Shown here: positions 7,628 through 15,972 of the stretch, piece by piece
How the letters are laid out: every line of letters starts with the position of its first letter
Position numbering within the stretch: the first letter of the stretch is position 1
Assembly (NCBI RefSeq): GCF_011320075.1
Contig: NZ_JAANPA010000033.1
Location: 1 to 40,492, forward strand
Reading direction: 5' to 3'
Source of the DNA: Sphingosinicella sp. YJ22
GTDB taxonomy: Bacteria; Pseudomonadota; Alphaproteobacteria; Sphingomonadales; Sphingomonadaceae
DNA: 40,492 nucleotides
Translations under genes and position numbers: made by a program
Notes under the pieces: model-generated
The model's database searches: none
The model's input: the letters and a program-made list of their open reading frames with translations, nothing else
Told to the model about the DNA's origin: nothing

Positions 7628-7924
7628 ATGTCGCGCATTTGCGAGCTGACCGGCAAGGGCCGGCAGGTGGGCCACAACGTTTCCCACGCCAACAACAAGA
7701 CCAAGCGCACGTTCCTGCCGAATCTGCAGAACGTCACGCTGATCTCCGATTCGCTCGGCCGCGGCGTCAAGCTGCGGGTGTCGACCCACGGCCTTCGCTC
7801 GGTGGAGCATGTCGGCGGCCTCGACAACTGGCTCGCCAAGACCAGCGACGACAAGCTGAGCCTGCGCGTCCGCCGGCTGAAGCGCGAGATCGCCAAGAAG
7901 GGCAGCGAGCAGGCCGCGGCCTGA
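7628..7924 (+). CDS. rpmB: 50S ribosomal protein L28
   Basis: This 98-residue protein of the large ribosomal subunit has the usual alphaproteobacterial length. It begins with [20 protein letters not shown], the diagnostic L28 start, followed by [17 protein letters not shown] and a basic C-terminus ([14 protein letters not shown]). The start ATG 7628 follows a CAGGAAGAG ribosome site at about 7611-7619. It is a single-gene unit preceded by a clear promoter and a structured leader. The stop codon lies only 4 bp from the stop of the convergent phytase-like gene, so the two transcripts must overlap. Confidence 0.97.
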   Translation: MSRICELTGKGRQVGHNVSHANNKTKRTFLPNLQNVTLISDSLGRGVKLRVSTHGLRSVEHVGGLDNWLAKTSDDKLSLRVRRLKREIAKKGSEQAAA

Positions 7925-7928
7925 CGCC

Positions 7929-8900
7929 TCACTCCCTCAGCGCGAACTTCATCAGCAAGGTTCGCTGCAGCGGAAAATAATTGTCGTCGGAGGCGAGCCA
8001 GACGATGGTCTGCTCGCCTTCGCGCGTGATGCTCAATGCCTCCATATTGTCGACGGTGAGCGGCGGCGCGAAATGCGCGATCTCCCGCCCCTCGACCGGC
8101 CGGCCTGTCCCGAGCGCCGCCACATCCACCACCACCAGCTTGGCCGACGCCCCGTCGAGCAGGGTCAGCCGGCGCTGGAGCAGCAGCAGGCGGCCGTCGG
8201 GCAATTGCGCCGCATCGGTGATTCGGTAGCCCTGCGCGGGGCGGACTCGCAGTTGGACCGGATCGCCGCCTGCGGTGGGGTCGCCGGGGAACAGCAAGGC
8301 GGGGCTTGTCGAATCCGGATCGAGCGATTCGGAGATGACCAGGAAGCGGCCGTCGGCGAGACGGTGCATCGCCTCGGTGCCGCGGTTGGTCGGCCAGCGG
8401 CGCATGCCGGCGGGCGCCACTCGCGCCTCGGCCCGCCAGCCCGGCCTGGTATAGCGCCACACCTCGTTGCGATTCTCGAAGGCGAGCCAGGCGTGGCCGC
8501 CGGCGACGAACATCGCCTCGGTGTCGCGGTCGATCTTGCGCGTCGGCGAACCCGGACCGGCTGGAAGCGGAAGCACATCGACCCGACCGGGGCCGCTCCC
8601 GGGAACCGCGAAGCCGAGCAGGATTCCTGAATCGCTGATCGCGGTGACGCGGTCGCCCTCCACCGCCATCGCCGAGATGCCGCCGAAGCGGGAATCGTCG
8701 CTGGTCAGCGACCAGCCGGCGAGGAAGTCCAGCGCGCCGACGCGGCGCTGGTCGGGATCGTCTTCGTTGAGCAGGACCGGCTCCGCAACGAGCGCGGCGG
8801 TGCCGGGGCCGAGCGGCGGCGCAGGCGGTCCGGGAGCGATCGGCGTCGCCAGCGCCGCGAAGGCCAGCGCGGCCAGGCCGGCCCGTCTCCACCGTGCCAT
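7929..8900 (-). CDS. Secreted esterase-like/phytase-fold protein
   Basis: The 323-residue protein has an N-terminal signal sequence (RAGLAALAFAALATPIAPG). It then shows the pattern of the esterase-like-activity-of-phytase family (PF13449-type): a beta-propeller with blocks such as FGGISAMAVEGDRVTAISDS, IDRDTEAMFVAGGHAWLAF, RWPTNRGTEAMHRLADG and LTVDNMEALSITREG. Repeated acidic and Asn residues in these blades probably bind calcium in the family. The natural substrate is not known; phosphate esters are a guess. It starts 7 bp after the cobT stop, so it belongs to the cobS-cobT transcription unit despite its export signal. It is convergent with rpmB. Confidence 0.85.
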   Translation of the reverse strand: MARWRRAGLAALAFAALATPIAPGPPAPPLGPGTAALVAEPVLLNEDDPDQRRVGALDFLAGWSLTSDDSRFGGISAMAVEGDRVTAISDSGILLGFAVPGSGPGRVDVLPLPAGPGSPTRKIDRDTEAMFVAGGHAWLAFENRNEVWRYTRPGWRAEARVAPAGMRRWPTNRGTEAMHRLADGRFLVISESLDPDSTSPALLFPGDPTAGGDPVQLRVRPAQGYRITDAAQLPDGRLLLLQRRLTLLDGASAKLVVVDVAALGTGRPVEGREIAHFAPPLTVDNMEALSITREGEQTIVWLASDDNYFPLQRTLLMKFALRE

Positions 8901-8907
8901 GCGCGGG

Positions 8908-10737
8908 TCAGGCCGCGTCGAACAGGGAGGCGAGCTGCTCGACCATGGTGCCGCCCAGTTGCTCGGCGTCCATGATGGTGACCGCGCGGCTGTAATAGCG
9001 GGTGACGTCGTGACCGATTCCGATCGCGACCAGCTCGACCGGCGAGCGCTGCTCGATCCAGCTGATCACCTGCCGCAAGTGGCGCTCCAGATAGGTGCCG
9101 CTGTTCACCGACAGGGTCGAATCGTCGACCGGCGCGCCGTCGGAGATGACCATCAGGATGCGCCGCTCCTCGGGCCGGGCGATCAGGCGGTTGTGCGCCC
9201 ACAGCAAAGCCTCGCCGTCGATATTTTCCTTGAGGAGCCCCTCGCGCATCATCAGACCGAGGCTCTTGCGGGCGCGGCGCCACGGCTCGTCGGCCTGCTT
9301 GTAGACGATGTGGCGAAGATCGTTGAGCCGGCCCGGATGCGGCGGGCGTCCCTCGGTCAGCCAGGTCTCGCGCGCCTGGCCGCCTTTCCAGGCGCGGGTG
9401 GTGAAGCCGAGGATCTCGGTCTTCACGCCGCAGCGCTCGAGCGTCCGGGCGAGGATGTCGGCGCTGATCGCCGCGATCGAGATCGGCCGGCCGCGCATCG
9501 ATCCACTATTGTCAAGTAGCAGGGTGACGACCGTATCCTTGAACTCGGTGTCCTTCTCGACCTTGTAGGACAGCGAGTGCATCGGGTTGACGACGACACG
9601 GGCGAGGCGGGCGGCGTCGAGCATCCCCTCCTCCTGGTCGAAGTCCCACGAGCGCGACTGCTGCGCCATCAGGCGGCGCTGGAGGCGGTTGGCAAGCTTG
9701 GTGACGGCGCCCTGGAGATGGACGAGCTGCTGGTCGAGATAGGAGCGGAGACGTCCGAGCTCCTCCTCGTCGCACAGGTCGCCGGCGCTCACCACCTCGT
9801 CGAAACGGGTCGTGTAGACCTTATAGTCGAAGCCCGGCGGCAGGTCGGACAGCGGGCGGTTGGGACGGACCGGCATGATTCCGGCCTCGGCTTCCTCGCC
9901 AAACGATTCGCCGTCGTCGCCGAGATCGTCCTCGGGCTGATAGTCCTCCTCGTTGTCGCCTTCGCTCTGCTCCTGCTGGCCGCGGATCTCGGCCTGGCCC
10001 TCGCCTTCGCCCTGGTCCTGGTCGCCTTCGTCCTCGTCGCTGTCGTCGCCGGACTCGCCGCCCTCGTCCTCGTCGCCGCCTTCCGCGTCGTCGGCATTGG
10101 GCGGGGCGGCCTCGGTCAGTTCGAGGTCGCGCAGCACCTTGCCCATCAGGTCGGCAAAGGCGCGCTGGTCGTCGAGCGTGAGCGCGAGCGCGTCGAGATC
10201 GGCGCCGGCCTTGTCCTCGATCCATTCCGCGACGAGGTCGAGTCCCGCCTTGGCAGCGGGCGGCGGCGCGTCGCCGGTCAGCCGCTCGCGCACGAGCAGG
10301 CCTACCGCGCTCGACAGCGGCACTTCCTCGCGGGTGCGCGCCCGCACCAGGGGATCGGTGCGCAGCCGCATCTCGGCGAGGCCCGCGAGGTTTGCGCGCA
10401 CGCCCTCCATCGCGCGCGCGCCAAGCGCCTCGACCCGCGCCTGCTCGGCGGCGTCGAACACGGCACGGGCGATGTCGTCGGCGGGCTGAGCGCGCGCGTG
10501 GAGCCGCGGATTATGATGCTTCAGCTTGAGCGCTGCGGCGTCGGCGAAGCCGCGCGCCTCGGCGATGTCGCGCGCGCTGAGAGTGCGGCCCGGCATCGGC
10601 GCCTTGATCGACTTGCCCTGGGCGCTCGGCAGGTCGCTGGTGAAGCTGACCTCGGCCTCGGCATCCTCCGCCAGCGCCCGGGCCGCGCTGGCCAGCGCGT
10701 GGCGGAAGGTCTCGACCGGATTGTCCTTGTCGGCCAC
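8908..10737 (-). CDS. cobT: Cobaltochelatase subunit CobT
   Basis: With CobS, CobT forms the AAA+/VWA chaperone that drives cobalt insertion by CobN in aerobic B12 synthesis. I start at GTG 10737 ([11 protein letters not shown]); the frame continues upstream without an ATG, and this start lies 11 bp after the cobS stop. The 609 residues show an N-terminal domain ([20 protein letters not shown]), a very acidic linker at about 215-285 rich in Asp, Glu and Gly, and a C-terminal VWA domain with an intact MIDAS ([13 protein letters not shown]) and the [17 protein letters not shown] block. CobN is not in the window, so its partner must lie elsewhere or be absent. Confidence 0.93.
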   Translation of the reverse strand: MADKDNPVETFRHALASAARALAEDAEAEVSFTSDLPSAQGKSIKAPMPGRTLSARDIAEARGFADAAALKLKHHNPRLHARAQPADDIARAVFDAAEQARVEALGARAMEGVRANLAGLAEMRLRTDPLVRARTREEVPLSSAVGLLVRERLTGDAPPPAAKAGLDLVAEWIEDKAGADLDALALTLDDQRAFADLMGKVLRDLELTEAAPPNADDAEGGDEDEGGESGDDSDEDEGDQDQGEGEGQAEIRGQQEQSEGDNEEDYQPEDDLGDDGESFGEEAEAGIMPVRPNRPLSDLPPGFDYKVYTTRFDEVVSAGDLCDEEELGRLRSYLDQQLVHLQGAVTKLANRLQRRLMAQQSRSWDFDQEEGMLDAARLARVVVNPMHSLSYKVEKDTEFKDTVVTLLLDNSGSMRGRPISIAAISADILARTLERCGVKTEILGFTTRAWKGGQARETWLTEGRPPHPGRLNDLRHIVYKQADEPWRRARKSLGLMMREGLLKENIDGEALLWAHNRLIARPEERRILMVISDGAPVDDSTLSVNSGTYLERHLRQVISWIEQRSPVELVAIGIGHDVTRYYSRAVTIMDAEQLGGTMVEQLASLFDAA

Positions 10738-10748
10738 TTCGTCCTTCG

Positions 10749-11759
10749 TCAGGCCTTCGCGGCGCCGGCGACGCTGTCGGGCAGATCCTTGCCGAACACG
10801 CGCTGATAATATTCGGCGACCACCGGCCGCTCCGCCTCGTCGCACTTGTTCAAGAAGGTGAGGCGAAAGGCGAAGCCGACATCGTTGAAGATGAGCGTGT
10901 TCTGCGCCCAGCTGATCACCGTGCGCGGGCTCATCACGGTCGAAATATCGCCGTTCATGAAGCCCTGGCGGGTCAGCGCCGCGACCTTGATCATTCGGTC
11001 GACTTCCTGGCGGCCGCCCTCATGATCATACTCGCCCGACTTGGCGAGGACGATGCGCGCCTCGGTCTCGGCCGGCAGGTAATTGAGGGTCACGACGATG
11101 TTCCAGCGATCCATCTGGCCCTGATTGATCTGCTGGGTGCCGTGATAGAGGCCGGTCGTGTCGCCGAGGCCGATCGTGTTGGTCGTCGCGAACATGCGGA
11201 ACCAGGGGTTCGGGCGGATGACCCGGTTCTGGTCGAGCAAAGTGAGCTTGCCCTCCGCCTCCAATACGCGCTGGATCACGAACATCACATCCGGCCGGCC
11301 GGCGTCATATTCGTCGAAGACGAGCGCGGTCGGAGTCTGAAGCGCCCAGGGCAGAAGCCCCTCGCGAAACTCGGTGACCTGCTGGCCGTCCTTGAGGACG
11401 ATGGCGTCGCGGCCGATCAGGTCGATGCGGCTGACATGGGCGTCGAGATTGATTCGGATGAGCGGCCAGTTGAGCCGCGCCGCGACCTGCTCGATATGGG
11501 TCGACTTGCCGGTGCCGTGATAGCCCTGGACCATCACCCGGCGGTTCTTGGCGAAGCCCGCGCAGATGGCGAGGGTGGTGTCGGGATCGAAGACATAGGC
11601 CGGATCGAGATCGGGCACGCGCTCGTCGGCTTCGGAGAAGGCCGGGACCTCGAGGTCGCTATCGATTCCGAACAGCTCGCGCACCTTCACCACCCGGTCG
11701 GGCAGCTCCATCACCGTGGAGGCGCGGCTGTCGGGATTGACGTTGGGAATATCGACCAT
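10749..11759 (-). CDS. cobS: Cobaltochelatase subunit CobS (AAA+ ATPase)
   Basis: CobS is the MoxR-type AAA+ motor of the aerobic cobalt chelatase. The 336-residue product matches the family length. Walker A is GYHGTGKST at 79-87 and Walker B is [10 protein letters not shown] near 145-154. The sensor 1 region is [12 protein letters not shown], and the family block [20 protein letters not shown] is present. I chose ATG 11759, which begins the conserved [20 protein letters not shown] stretch; the frame is open further upstream. cobT follows at 11 bp. There is no room for a cobalamin riboswitch in the 62-bp gap to the upstream regulator gene. Confidence 0.95.
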   Translation of the reverse strand: MVDIPNVNPDSRASTVMELPDRVVKVRELFGIDSDLEVPAFSEADERVPDLDPAYVFDPDTTLAICAGFAKNRRVMVQGYHGTGKSTHIEQVAARLNWPLIRINLDAHVSRIDLIGRDAIVLKDGQQVTEFREGLLPWALQTPTALVFDEYDAGRPDVMFVIQRVLEAEGKLTLLDQNRVIRPNPWFRMFATTNTIGLGDTTGLYHGTQQINQGQMDRWNIVVTLNYLPAETEARIVLAKSGEYDHEGGRQEVDRMIKVAALTRQGFMNGDISTVMSPRTVISWAQNTLIFNDVGFAFRLTFLNKCDEAERPVVAEYYQRVFGKDLPDSVAGAAKA

Positions 11760-11821
11760 GGTCTTCTCTTGGGATCGCTGTGGGCTGGCTGCGTAAAGCC
11801 TCCCCCGCAGGCTAGCAACGC

Positions 11822-12526
11822 TCAAGAGATGCTTATCGATGCGGGCTCGGGCAAGGGAAAGCAGTCGGGAAGGCGGGACAGGAGAGTGCGGTCGCCCTCC
11901 ACCTGGAGGTCGCCGGACGCGATCGCGTTGTCGAGCGGACGGCCGGCATAGATGACGCTAGCGATCGCGCTCGGGCTTCCGGTGAGCACCGCGTCGGGCG
12001 CGGCGACATCGCCGCGGCCGATGTCCACGACTCCGCCGGCGCGGGTCCAGAAATAGCTCTCCTCGCCCATGCGAAGCTGGATTCGCCCTTCGAGGTCGCC
12101 CGCCGCCTCGGCGCTGAACATGGTACGCAACGACAGCATCAGCGAGACCGGGCTGAACGGCCGGGTCGGGTCATGACGCGGGCTGCGCACCGCCCAGCGG
12201 CCGAGCGCCTGGAAGATGGGCGCGGCTTCATAGCCCCACGGGGTGAGCTCATAGACCTGCACCGAAGCGGGCGGCGGCAGCTTGCGGCGCGCGAGGATGC
12301 CGGCCGCTTCCAGCCCTTCGAGACGCTGGGTCAGCACATTGGCGCTGATCCCGTTGAGGCTGCGCTTGAGATCGCCGAAGCGGCGCGGGCCCATCAGCAG
12401 CTCGCGGATCACCGGCATCGCCCAGCGCTCGCCGATCAGGTCCATGCCGTGCGCGGCGGCGCAGGCATCGTCGTAGCGCCTCTTGTCGGACGTTTCGGCT
12501 CGGCTGGTCGCCTTTTCAAACTCCAT
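11822..12526 (-). CDS. HxlR-type winged-helix regulator with SCP2-like C-terminal domain
   Basis: The 234-residue protein has an HxlR-type DNA-binding domain in its first half: [40 protein letters not shown] (recognition region) and the [13 protein letters not shown] wing. Ordinary HxlR proteins are about 110-150 aa. Here a second half follows ([20 protein letters not shown], and [18 protein letters not shown]) that looks like an SCP2/sterol-carrier-type ligand-binding domain, so the protein may sense a hydrophobic small molecule. No cysteine lies in the position typical of redox-sensing HypR/QorR members. It is divergent from the VOC cassette with a 76-bp shared region carrying AGTT/AACT dyads and its own promoter, so it probably controls both sides. 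Confidence 0.85.
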   Translation of the reverse strand: MEFEKATSRAETSDKRRYDDACAAAHGMDLIGERWAMPVIRELLMGPRRFGDLKRSLNGISANVLTQRLEGLEAAGILARRKLPPPASVQVYELTPWGYEAAPIFQALGRWAVRSPRHDPTRPFSPVSLMLSLRTMFSAEAAGDLEGRIQLRMGEESYFWTRAGGVVDIGRGDVAAPDAVLTGSPSAIASVIYAGRPLDNAIASGDLQVEGDRTLLSRLPDCFPLPEPASISIS

Positions 12527-12551
12527 AGTTGCTTTTTATAACTAAGAAGTT
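12527..12551. promoter_or_regulatory. Candidate HxlR operator
   Basis: Half-sites AGTT (12527-12530), AACT (12540-12543) and AGTT (12548-12551) make two nested dyads, AGTT-N9-AACT and AACT-AAGA-AGTT. They overlap the -10 element and spacer of the regulator's promoter, as expected for autorepression. The assignment is inferred from symmetry and position. Confidence 0.45.
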
Positions 12552-12563
12552 CACAAACCACAA
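12535..12563 (-). promoter_or_regulatory. Probable promoter of the HxlR-type regulator
   Basis: On the reverse strand TTGTGG (12563-12558) and TATAAA (12540-12535) are separated by 17 bases. The predicted start site falls within a base or two of the ATG at 12526, and no ribosome site is seen, so the mRNA may be leaderless. Confidence 0.5.
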
Positions 12564-12602
12564 GCGCCGAGTCGCTGACTTGGATCAAGCGGGAGCAAAA
12601 GC

Positions 12603-13061
12603 ATGAGCCGGATGATCTTCGTGAACCTGCCCGTCACCGACCTCAAAGGGTCGATGGCCTTCTACGAGGCGGTGGGCGCGACCAACGAGCCCAAGTTCAC
12701 CAATGAGGCCGCGGCGATGATGCGCTTCAGCGAGGAAGTGAACGTCATGCTGCTCACCCACGATTTCTGGCGGACCTTCACCAGCAAGGACATTCCGGAC
12801 GCACACAAGAGCGCTCAGGTGCTGCTGTGCCTGTCCTGCGAGAGCCCTGAGGCGGTCGACGCCCAGGTCGAGGCGGCCAAGTCCGCCGGCGGAGTCGCGG
12901 ATCCCACGCCGAAGCAGGACATGGGCGGAATGATGTACGGCCGCAGCTTCGAGGATCCGGACGGCCACATCTGGGAAGTGATGTGGATGGATTCCGGCGC
13001 CGCCGAGCAGGGCGCCAGCGCCTTCGAGGAGACTCATCCGCAGCCGCAGCCCGTCGCCTGA
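12603..13061 (+). CDS. VOC-family (glyoxalase/bleomycin-resistance fold) protein
   Basis: This 152-residue single-domain protein has the vicinal-oxygen-chelate fold: an N-terminal beta strand and helix (MIFVNLPVTDLKGSMAFYEA) and a C-terminal FEDPDGHIWEVMWMD strand containing the usual metal-ligand Glu. A middle block GGMMYGRSFEDPDG precedes it. It resembles glyoxalase-like enzymes of unknown substrate often found beside PhnB-like and DUF1428 genes. It leads the six-gene forward cassette and is divergent from the HxlR-type regulator. The start ATG 12603 is preceded by GCGGGAG. The function is probably detoxification or small-molecule modification; the substrate cannot be read from the sequence. 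Confidence 0.88.
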   Translation: MSRMIFVNLPVTDLKGSMAFYEAVGATNEPKFTNEAAAMMRFSEEVNVMLLTHDFWRTFTSKDIPDAHKSAQVLLCLSCESPEAVDAQVEAAKSAGGVADPTPKQDMGGMMYGRSFEDPDGHIWEVMWMDSGAAEQGASAFEETHPQPQPVA

Positions 13062-13087
13062 ACCCGATCGATCGAGGGAGCCGAACG

Positions 13088-13582
13088 ATGACCAAGCTCA
13101 CCACCTGCCTGTGGTCGAACTACACGGCCGAGGAACAGGCCGAGTTCTACACCAAGCTGCTTCCCGACAGCCGAATCACCCGGGTCCAGCGCACGCCCGC
13201 CGACACGCCGTCGCAAAAGGCCGGCGACGTGATCGTCGTCGAGATGGAGCTGATGGGCGAGAAGTTCATCCTGCTGAACGGCGGCCCGATGTTCCAGCAC
13301 AGCGAGGCGGTGAGCTTCGTGATCCCGACCAAGGACCAGGAAGAGACCGACCGCTACTGGAACGCCATCGTCGACAATGGCGGCGCGGAGAGCATGTGCG
13401 GCTGGTGCAAGGACAAATGGGGCGTGAGCTGGCAGGTCACCCCGACTCGCCTCATCGAGCTCAACTTCGACAATCCCGACCCGGCCAGCGCCAAGCGCGC
13501 GATGGAGGCGATGATGACGATGAAGAAAATCGACATCGCCACCATCGAGCGCGCCGCCGCCGCCGAGACGGTCGGCGCCTGA
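13088..13582 (+). CDS. PhnB-like VOC protein (3-demethylubiquinone methyltransferase-type fold)
   Basis: The 164-residue protein opens with KLTTCLWSNYTAEEQAEFYT, typical of the PhnB/3-dmu-9_3-mt branch of the VOC superfamily. It continues with GEKFILLNGGPMFQHSEAVS and CGWCKDKWGVSWQVTP, which are family hallmarks. The name 3-demethylubiquinone methyltransferase is historical; these proteins have no AdoMet motif and no proven methyltransferase activity. I start at ATG 13088, preceded by GAGGGAGCC. It follows the first VOC gene by 26 bp and belongs to the same unit. A palindromic repeat separates it from the next gene. Confidence 0.9.
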   Translation: MTKLTTCLWSNYTAEEQAEFYTKLLPDSRITRVQRTPADTPSQKAGDVIVVEMELMGEKFILLNGGPMFQHSEAVSFVIPTKDQEETDRYWNAIVDNGGAESMCGWCKDKWGVSWQVTPTRLIELNFDNPDPASAKRAMEAMMTMKKIDIATIERAAAAETVGA

Positions 13583-13594
13583 ATTGATCGAATT

Positions 13595-13679
13595 GTCATT
13601 GCGAGGAGCGTAGCGACGAAGCAATCCAGTCATCGAGCTGCACGTCGGCTCTGGATTGCTTCGCTCCGCACGCAATGAC
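13595..13679. repeat. Palindromic intergenic repeat, copy B
   Basis: This 85-bp element runs from GTCATTGCG to CGCAATGAC. Its arms are GCGACGAAGCAATCCAG and CTGGATTGCTTCGC, which are nearly perfect inverse copies, so the transcript would fold into a long hairpin. It sits inside the cassette between two same-strand genes, where it could end or stabilise part of the transcript. It shares its ends and the GAAGCAATCCAG core with copy A at 6038-6154. Confidence 0.85.
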
Positions 13680-13697
13680 GGCCTGGAGGAAGTGCCA

Positions 13698-14372
13698 ATG
13701 CCCGTCGACCCGAATGCGCCGGTGCGCATCAGCGCGTTTCGCTGGGTGCCCGACTTCGCCCGCGGCCAGGTCCGCGACCTCCGAGTCCGCTGGGCGCTCG
13801 AGGAAGCCGGAATCCCCTATTCGGTGCGCAAGCTGGACGCGATGGCCGAGCGGCCGTCCGACTATTTCGCCGAGCAGCCGTTCGGCCAGGTGCCGAGCTA
13901 TCGCGACGAGGACGTCCAGCTGTTCGAATCGGGCGCGATCGTCCTCCACATCGGCGACAAGAGCGGCGCCCTGCTGCCGCCCGACACCGAAGGCCGCGCC
14001 CGCGCCACCGCCTGGCTCATCGCCGCGCTGAACAGCGTCGAGCCGCCGATCCTTCAGCTCCTCCTCCTCGACCTGTTCTGGAAAGACCAGCCGGGAGCGA
14101 AAGACATTCGGCCGAACGTCGTCGAATTCGTCGAGAAGCGCCTCGATCGGCTGGTCGACTGGCTCGGCGACAAGGAGTGGCTCGAAGACCGCTTCACCGC
14201 CGGTGACCTGCTGATGGTCACGGTGCTTCGCGCGCTCGACCACACCGACCTCGTTAGCAAGCGCCCCGTGCTGGCCGCCTACAAGGAGCGCGGAATCGCC
14301 CGCCCGGCCTTCAAGGCCGCGCTCGCCGCCCAGCTCGCCGATTTCGAGGAACGTCAGCCCGCCATGGCGTGA
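13698..14372 (+). CDS. Glutathione S-transferase family protein
   Basis: The 224-residue protein has a thioredoxin-fold N-terminal domain (RVRWALEEAGIPYSVRKLD, then PFGQVPSYRDEDVQLFESGA with the cis-Pro and the ES glutathione-binding pair). An all-helical C-terminal domain follows (WLEDRFTAGDLLMVTVLRAL, matching the GST N-capping box). The likely role is glutathione conjugation or thiol transfer on an unknown substrate, which fits a detoxification cassette. ATG 13698 follows a GGAGGAAG site. The catalytic Ser/Cys/Tyr position is not obvious; the N-terminal region has Arg-Gly-Gln where a reactive residue is usual. Confidence 0.88.
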   Translation: MPVDPNAPVRISAFRWVPDFARGQVRDLRVRWALEEAGIPYSVRKLDAMAERPSDYFAEQPFGQVPSYRDEDVQLFESGAIVLHIGDKSGALLPPDTEGRARATAWLIAALNSVEPPILQLLLLDLFWKDQPGAKDIRPNVVEFVEKRLDRLVDWLGDKEWLEDRFTAGDLLMVTVLRALDHTDLVSKRPVLAAYKERGIARPAFKAALAAQLADFEERQPAMA

Positions 14373-14408
14373 GCCGCGGCGACCAGGGATCAACGAGGGA
14401 GAAAGACG

Positions 14409-15140
14409 ATGACCTATGTCGAAGGCTTCGTGGTGGCCGTCCCGACCGCCAACAAGGATAAGTATCGCGAGCATGCCTCCGGCGCGGCGCCCCTGTTTCA
14501 GGAATTCGGCGCGACCCGGATGGTCGAGAGCTGGGCCGACGATGTGCCGGACGGCAAGGTCACCGACTTCAGGAAGGCGGTCCAGGCCACGGACGACGAG
14601 AGCGTGGTCTTCTCCTGGTTCGAATATCCTGACCGCGCGACCCGCGACGCCGCCAACGCGAAGATGATGAGCGACCCGCGCATGGAGCAGATGGGCGCGG
14701 ACATGCCCTTCGACGGCAAACGCATGATCTTCGGTGGGTTCGAGCCGCTGCTCGACGAAGGCACTCCCGGCCGGGGCGGCTATACCGACGGCTTCATCCT
14801 GCCGGTGCCGGAGGGCAAGAAGGACGCCTATCGCGACATGGCGCAGAAGGCCGCCGCGGTGTTCCAGGAATATGGCGCGACCCGCGTCGTCGAAGCGTGG
14901 GGCGACGACGTGCCCGACGGCAAGGTCACCGACTATAAGCGCGCGGTGAAGGCGCAGGACGGCGAGAATGTCGTCTATTCCTGGATCGAATGGCCGTCGA
15001 AGCAGGCCCGCGACGACGGCTGGGCCAAGGTCATGGCCGACCCCCGCATGCAGCCGACCGAGGAGCATAAGAGCGTCTTCGACGGCCAGCGCATGTTCTG
15101 GGGCGGCTTCCAGCCGATCGTCGACACCGCCAAGGGCTGA
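14409..15140 (+). CDS. Tandem-duplicated DUF1428 protein
   Basis: DUF1428 proteins are normally about 115-120 residues with a dimeric alpha/beta-barrel (ABM-like) fold and unknown function. This one has 243 residues and contains two complete copies offset by 122 residues (366 bp). Copy 1 reads DDVPDGKVTDFRKAVQA...FDGKRMIFGGFEPLLD and copy 2 DDVPDGKVTDYKRAVKA...FDGQRMFWGGFQPIVD. The duplication would put a natural dimer on one chain. The start ATG 14409 follows GAGGGAGAAAG. It is flanked by a GST and a two-domain VOC gene on the same strand, so an enzyme or binding role on the cassette substrate is likely. Confidence 0.9.
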   Translation: MTYVEGFVVAVPTANKDKYREHASGAAPLFQEFGATRMVESWADDVPDGKVTDFRKAVQATDDESVVFSWFEYPDRATRDAANAKMMSDPRMEQMGADMPFDGKRMIFGGFEPLLDEGTPGRGGYTDGFILPVPEGKKDAYRDMAQKAAAVFQEYGATRVVEAWGDDVPDGKVTDYKRAVKAQDGENVVYSWIEWPSKQARDDGWAKVMADPRMQPTEEHKSVFDGQRMFWGGFQPIVDTAKG

Positions 15141-15153
15141 GGGAGAGGCGACC

Positions 15154-15972
15154 ATGGCGACCCCGCCCGGCAGCTTCATCTGGTACGAGCTGCTCACCAC
15201 CGATCTCGACGGCGCGCGCGACTTCTATGGCGCGGTCGTGGGCCTAGTCATCCCAGCAGAACCAACGCCGGGTCCGATGGACTATCGCATGATCGGGACG
15301 CCCGGCGGCGAGACGGTGGGCGGCACGATGCAGCTCACGCCGGCCATGAGCGAGGGCGGCGCGAGGCCGGGCTGGTTCGGCTATGTCGGGGTGGACGATG
15401 TCGATGCGACCGTGACGAAGATCGCGGCCGCGGGCGGGCAGGTGAAAATGCCGCCGACCGACATCCCTCAGGCCGGACGGATCGCCATGGTCGCAGACCC
15501 CCAGGGCGCGCCCTTCTACGTCATGCGCCCGACTCCGCCGCCTGGCGCGGAGGACACGGACAGCTGCGTCTTCCATCCCGAGAAGGCCGGCCATGTCGCC
15601 TGGAACGAGCTCCATGCCAGGGACGGCGCGAACGCGTTCGATTTCTATGCCGATCAGCTCGGCTGGGAGAAGAGCGACGCGATGGATATGGGCCCGATGG
15701 GCACCTACCAGATGTTCAAGGTCGGCGGCACCGACCAGGCGATCGGCGGAATGATGACCAGCCCCGAAATGCCCCAGCCGACGTGGCTCTATTATTTCAA
15801 CGTGCCCGATATCGACGAGACTCTGGAGCGCATCAAGGCGAACGGAGGCAAGGTGAACTACGGCCCCGGCGAGATTCCCGGCGGCTACTTCATCATCCAG
15901 GGCAACGACCCACAGGGCGCGATGTTCGCCGTGGTCGGGCCGCGCAAGGGAGCACAAGCCGATGCCGCGTAA
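15154..15972 (+). CDS. Two-domain VOC-family protein
   Basis: This 272-residue protein carries two glyoxalase-fold domains. Domain 1 (about residues 1-130) starts PGSFIWYELLTTDLDGARDF and ends MVADPQGAPFYVMRP. Domain 2 (about 145-265) starts GHVAWNELHARDGANAFDFY and ends QGNDPQGAMFAVVGP. The repeated PQGAxF endings, in place of the PDGxxxE motif, mark a branch annotated as VOC/27-kDa antigen Cfp30B-like hydroxylase, where the metal-ligand Glu is often missing (inference). ATG 15154 is 13 bp after the DUF1428 stop, with GAGGGAGAGGCG upstream. Its 3' end overlaps the next gene by 11 bp, so translation is coupled. Confidence 0.9.
   Translation: MATPPGSFIWYELLTTDLDGARDFYGAVVGLVIPAEPTPGPMDYRMIGTPGGETVGGTMQLTPAMSEGGARPGWFGYVGVDDVDATVTKIAAAGGQVKMPPTDIPQAGRIAMVADPQGAPFYVMRPTPPPGAEDTDSCVFHPEKAGHVAWNELHARDGANAFDFYADQLGWEKSDAMDMGPMGTYQMFKVGGTDQAIGGMMTSPEMPQPTWLYYFNVPDIDETLERIKANGGKVNYGPGEIPGGYFIIQGNDPQGAMFAVVGPRKGAQADAA

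Noticed and set aside
11760-11821. Possible cobalamin riboswitch before cobS
   Set aside because: The gap is only 62 bp, far below the size of the element, and no B12-box-like sequence is seen.
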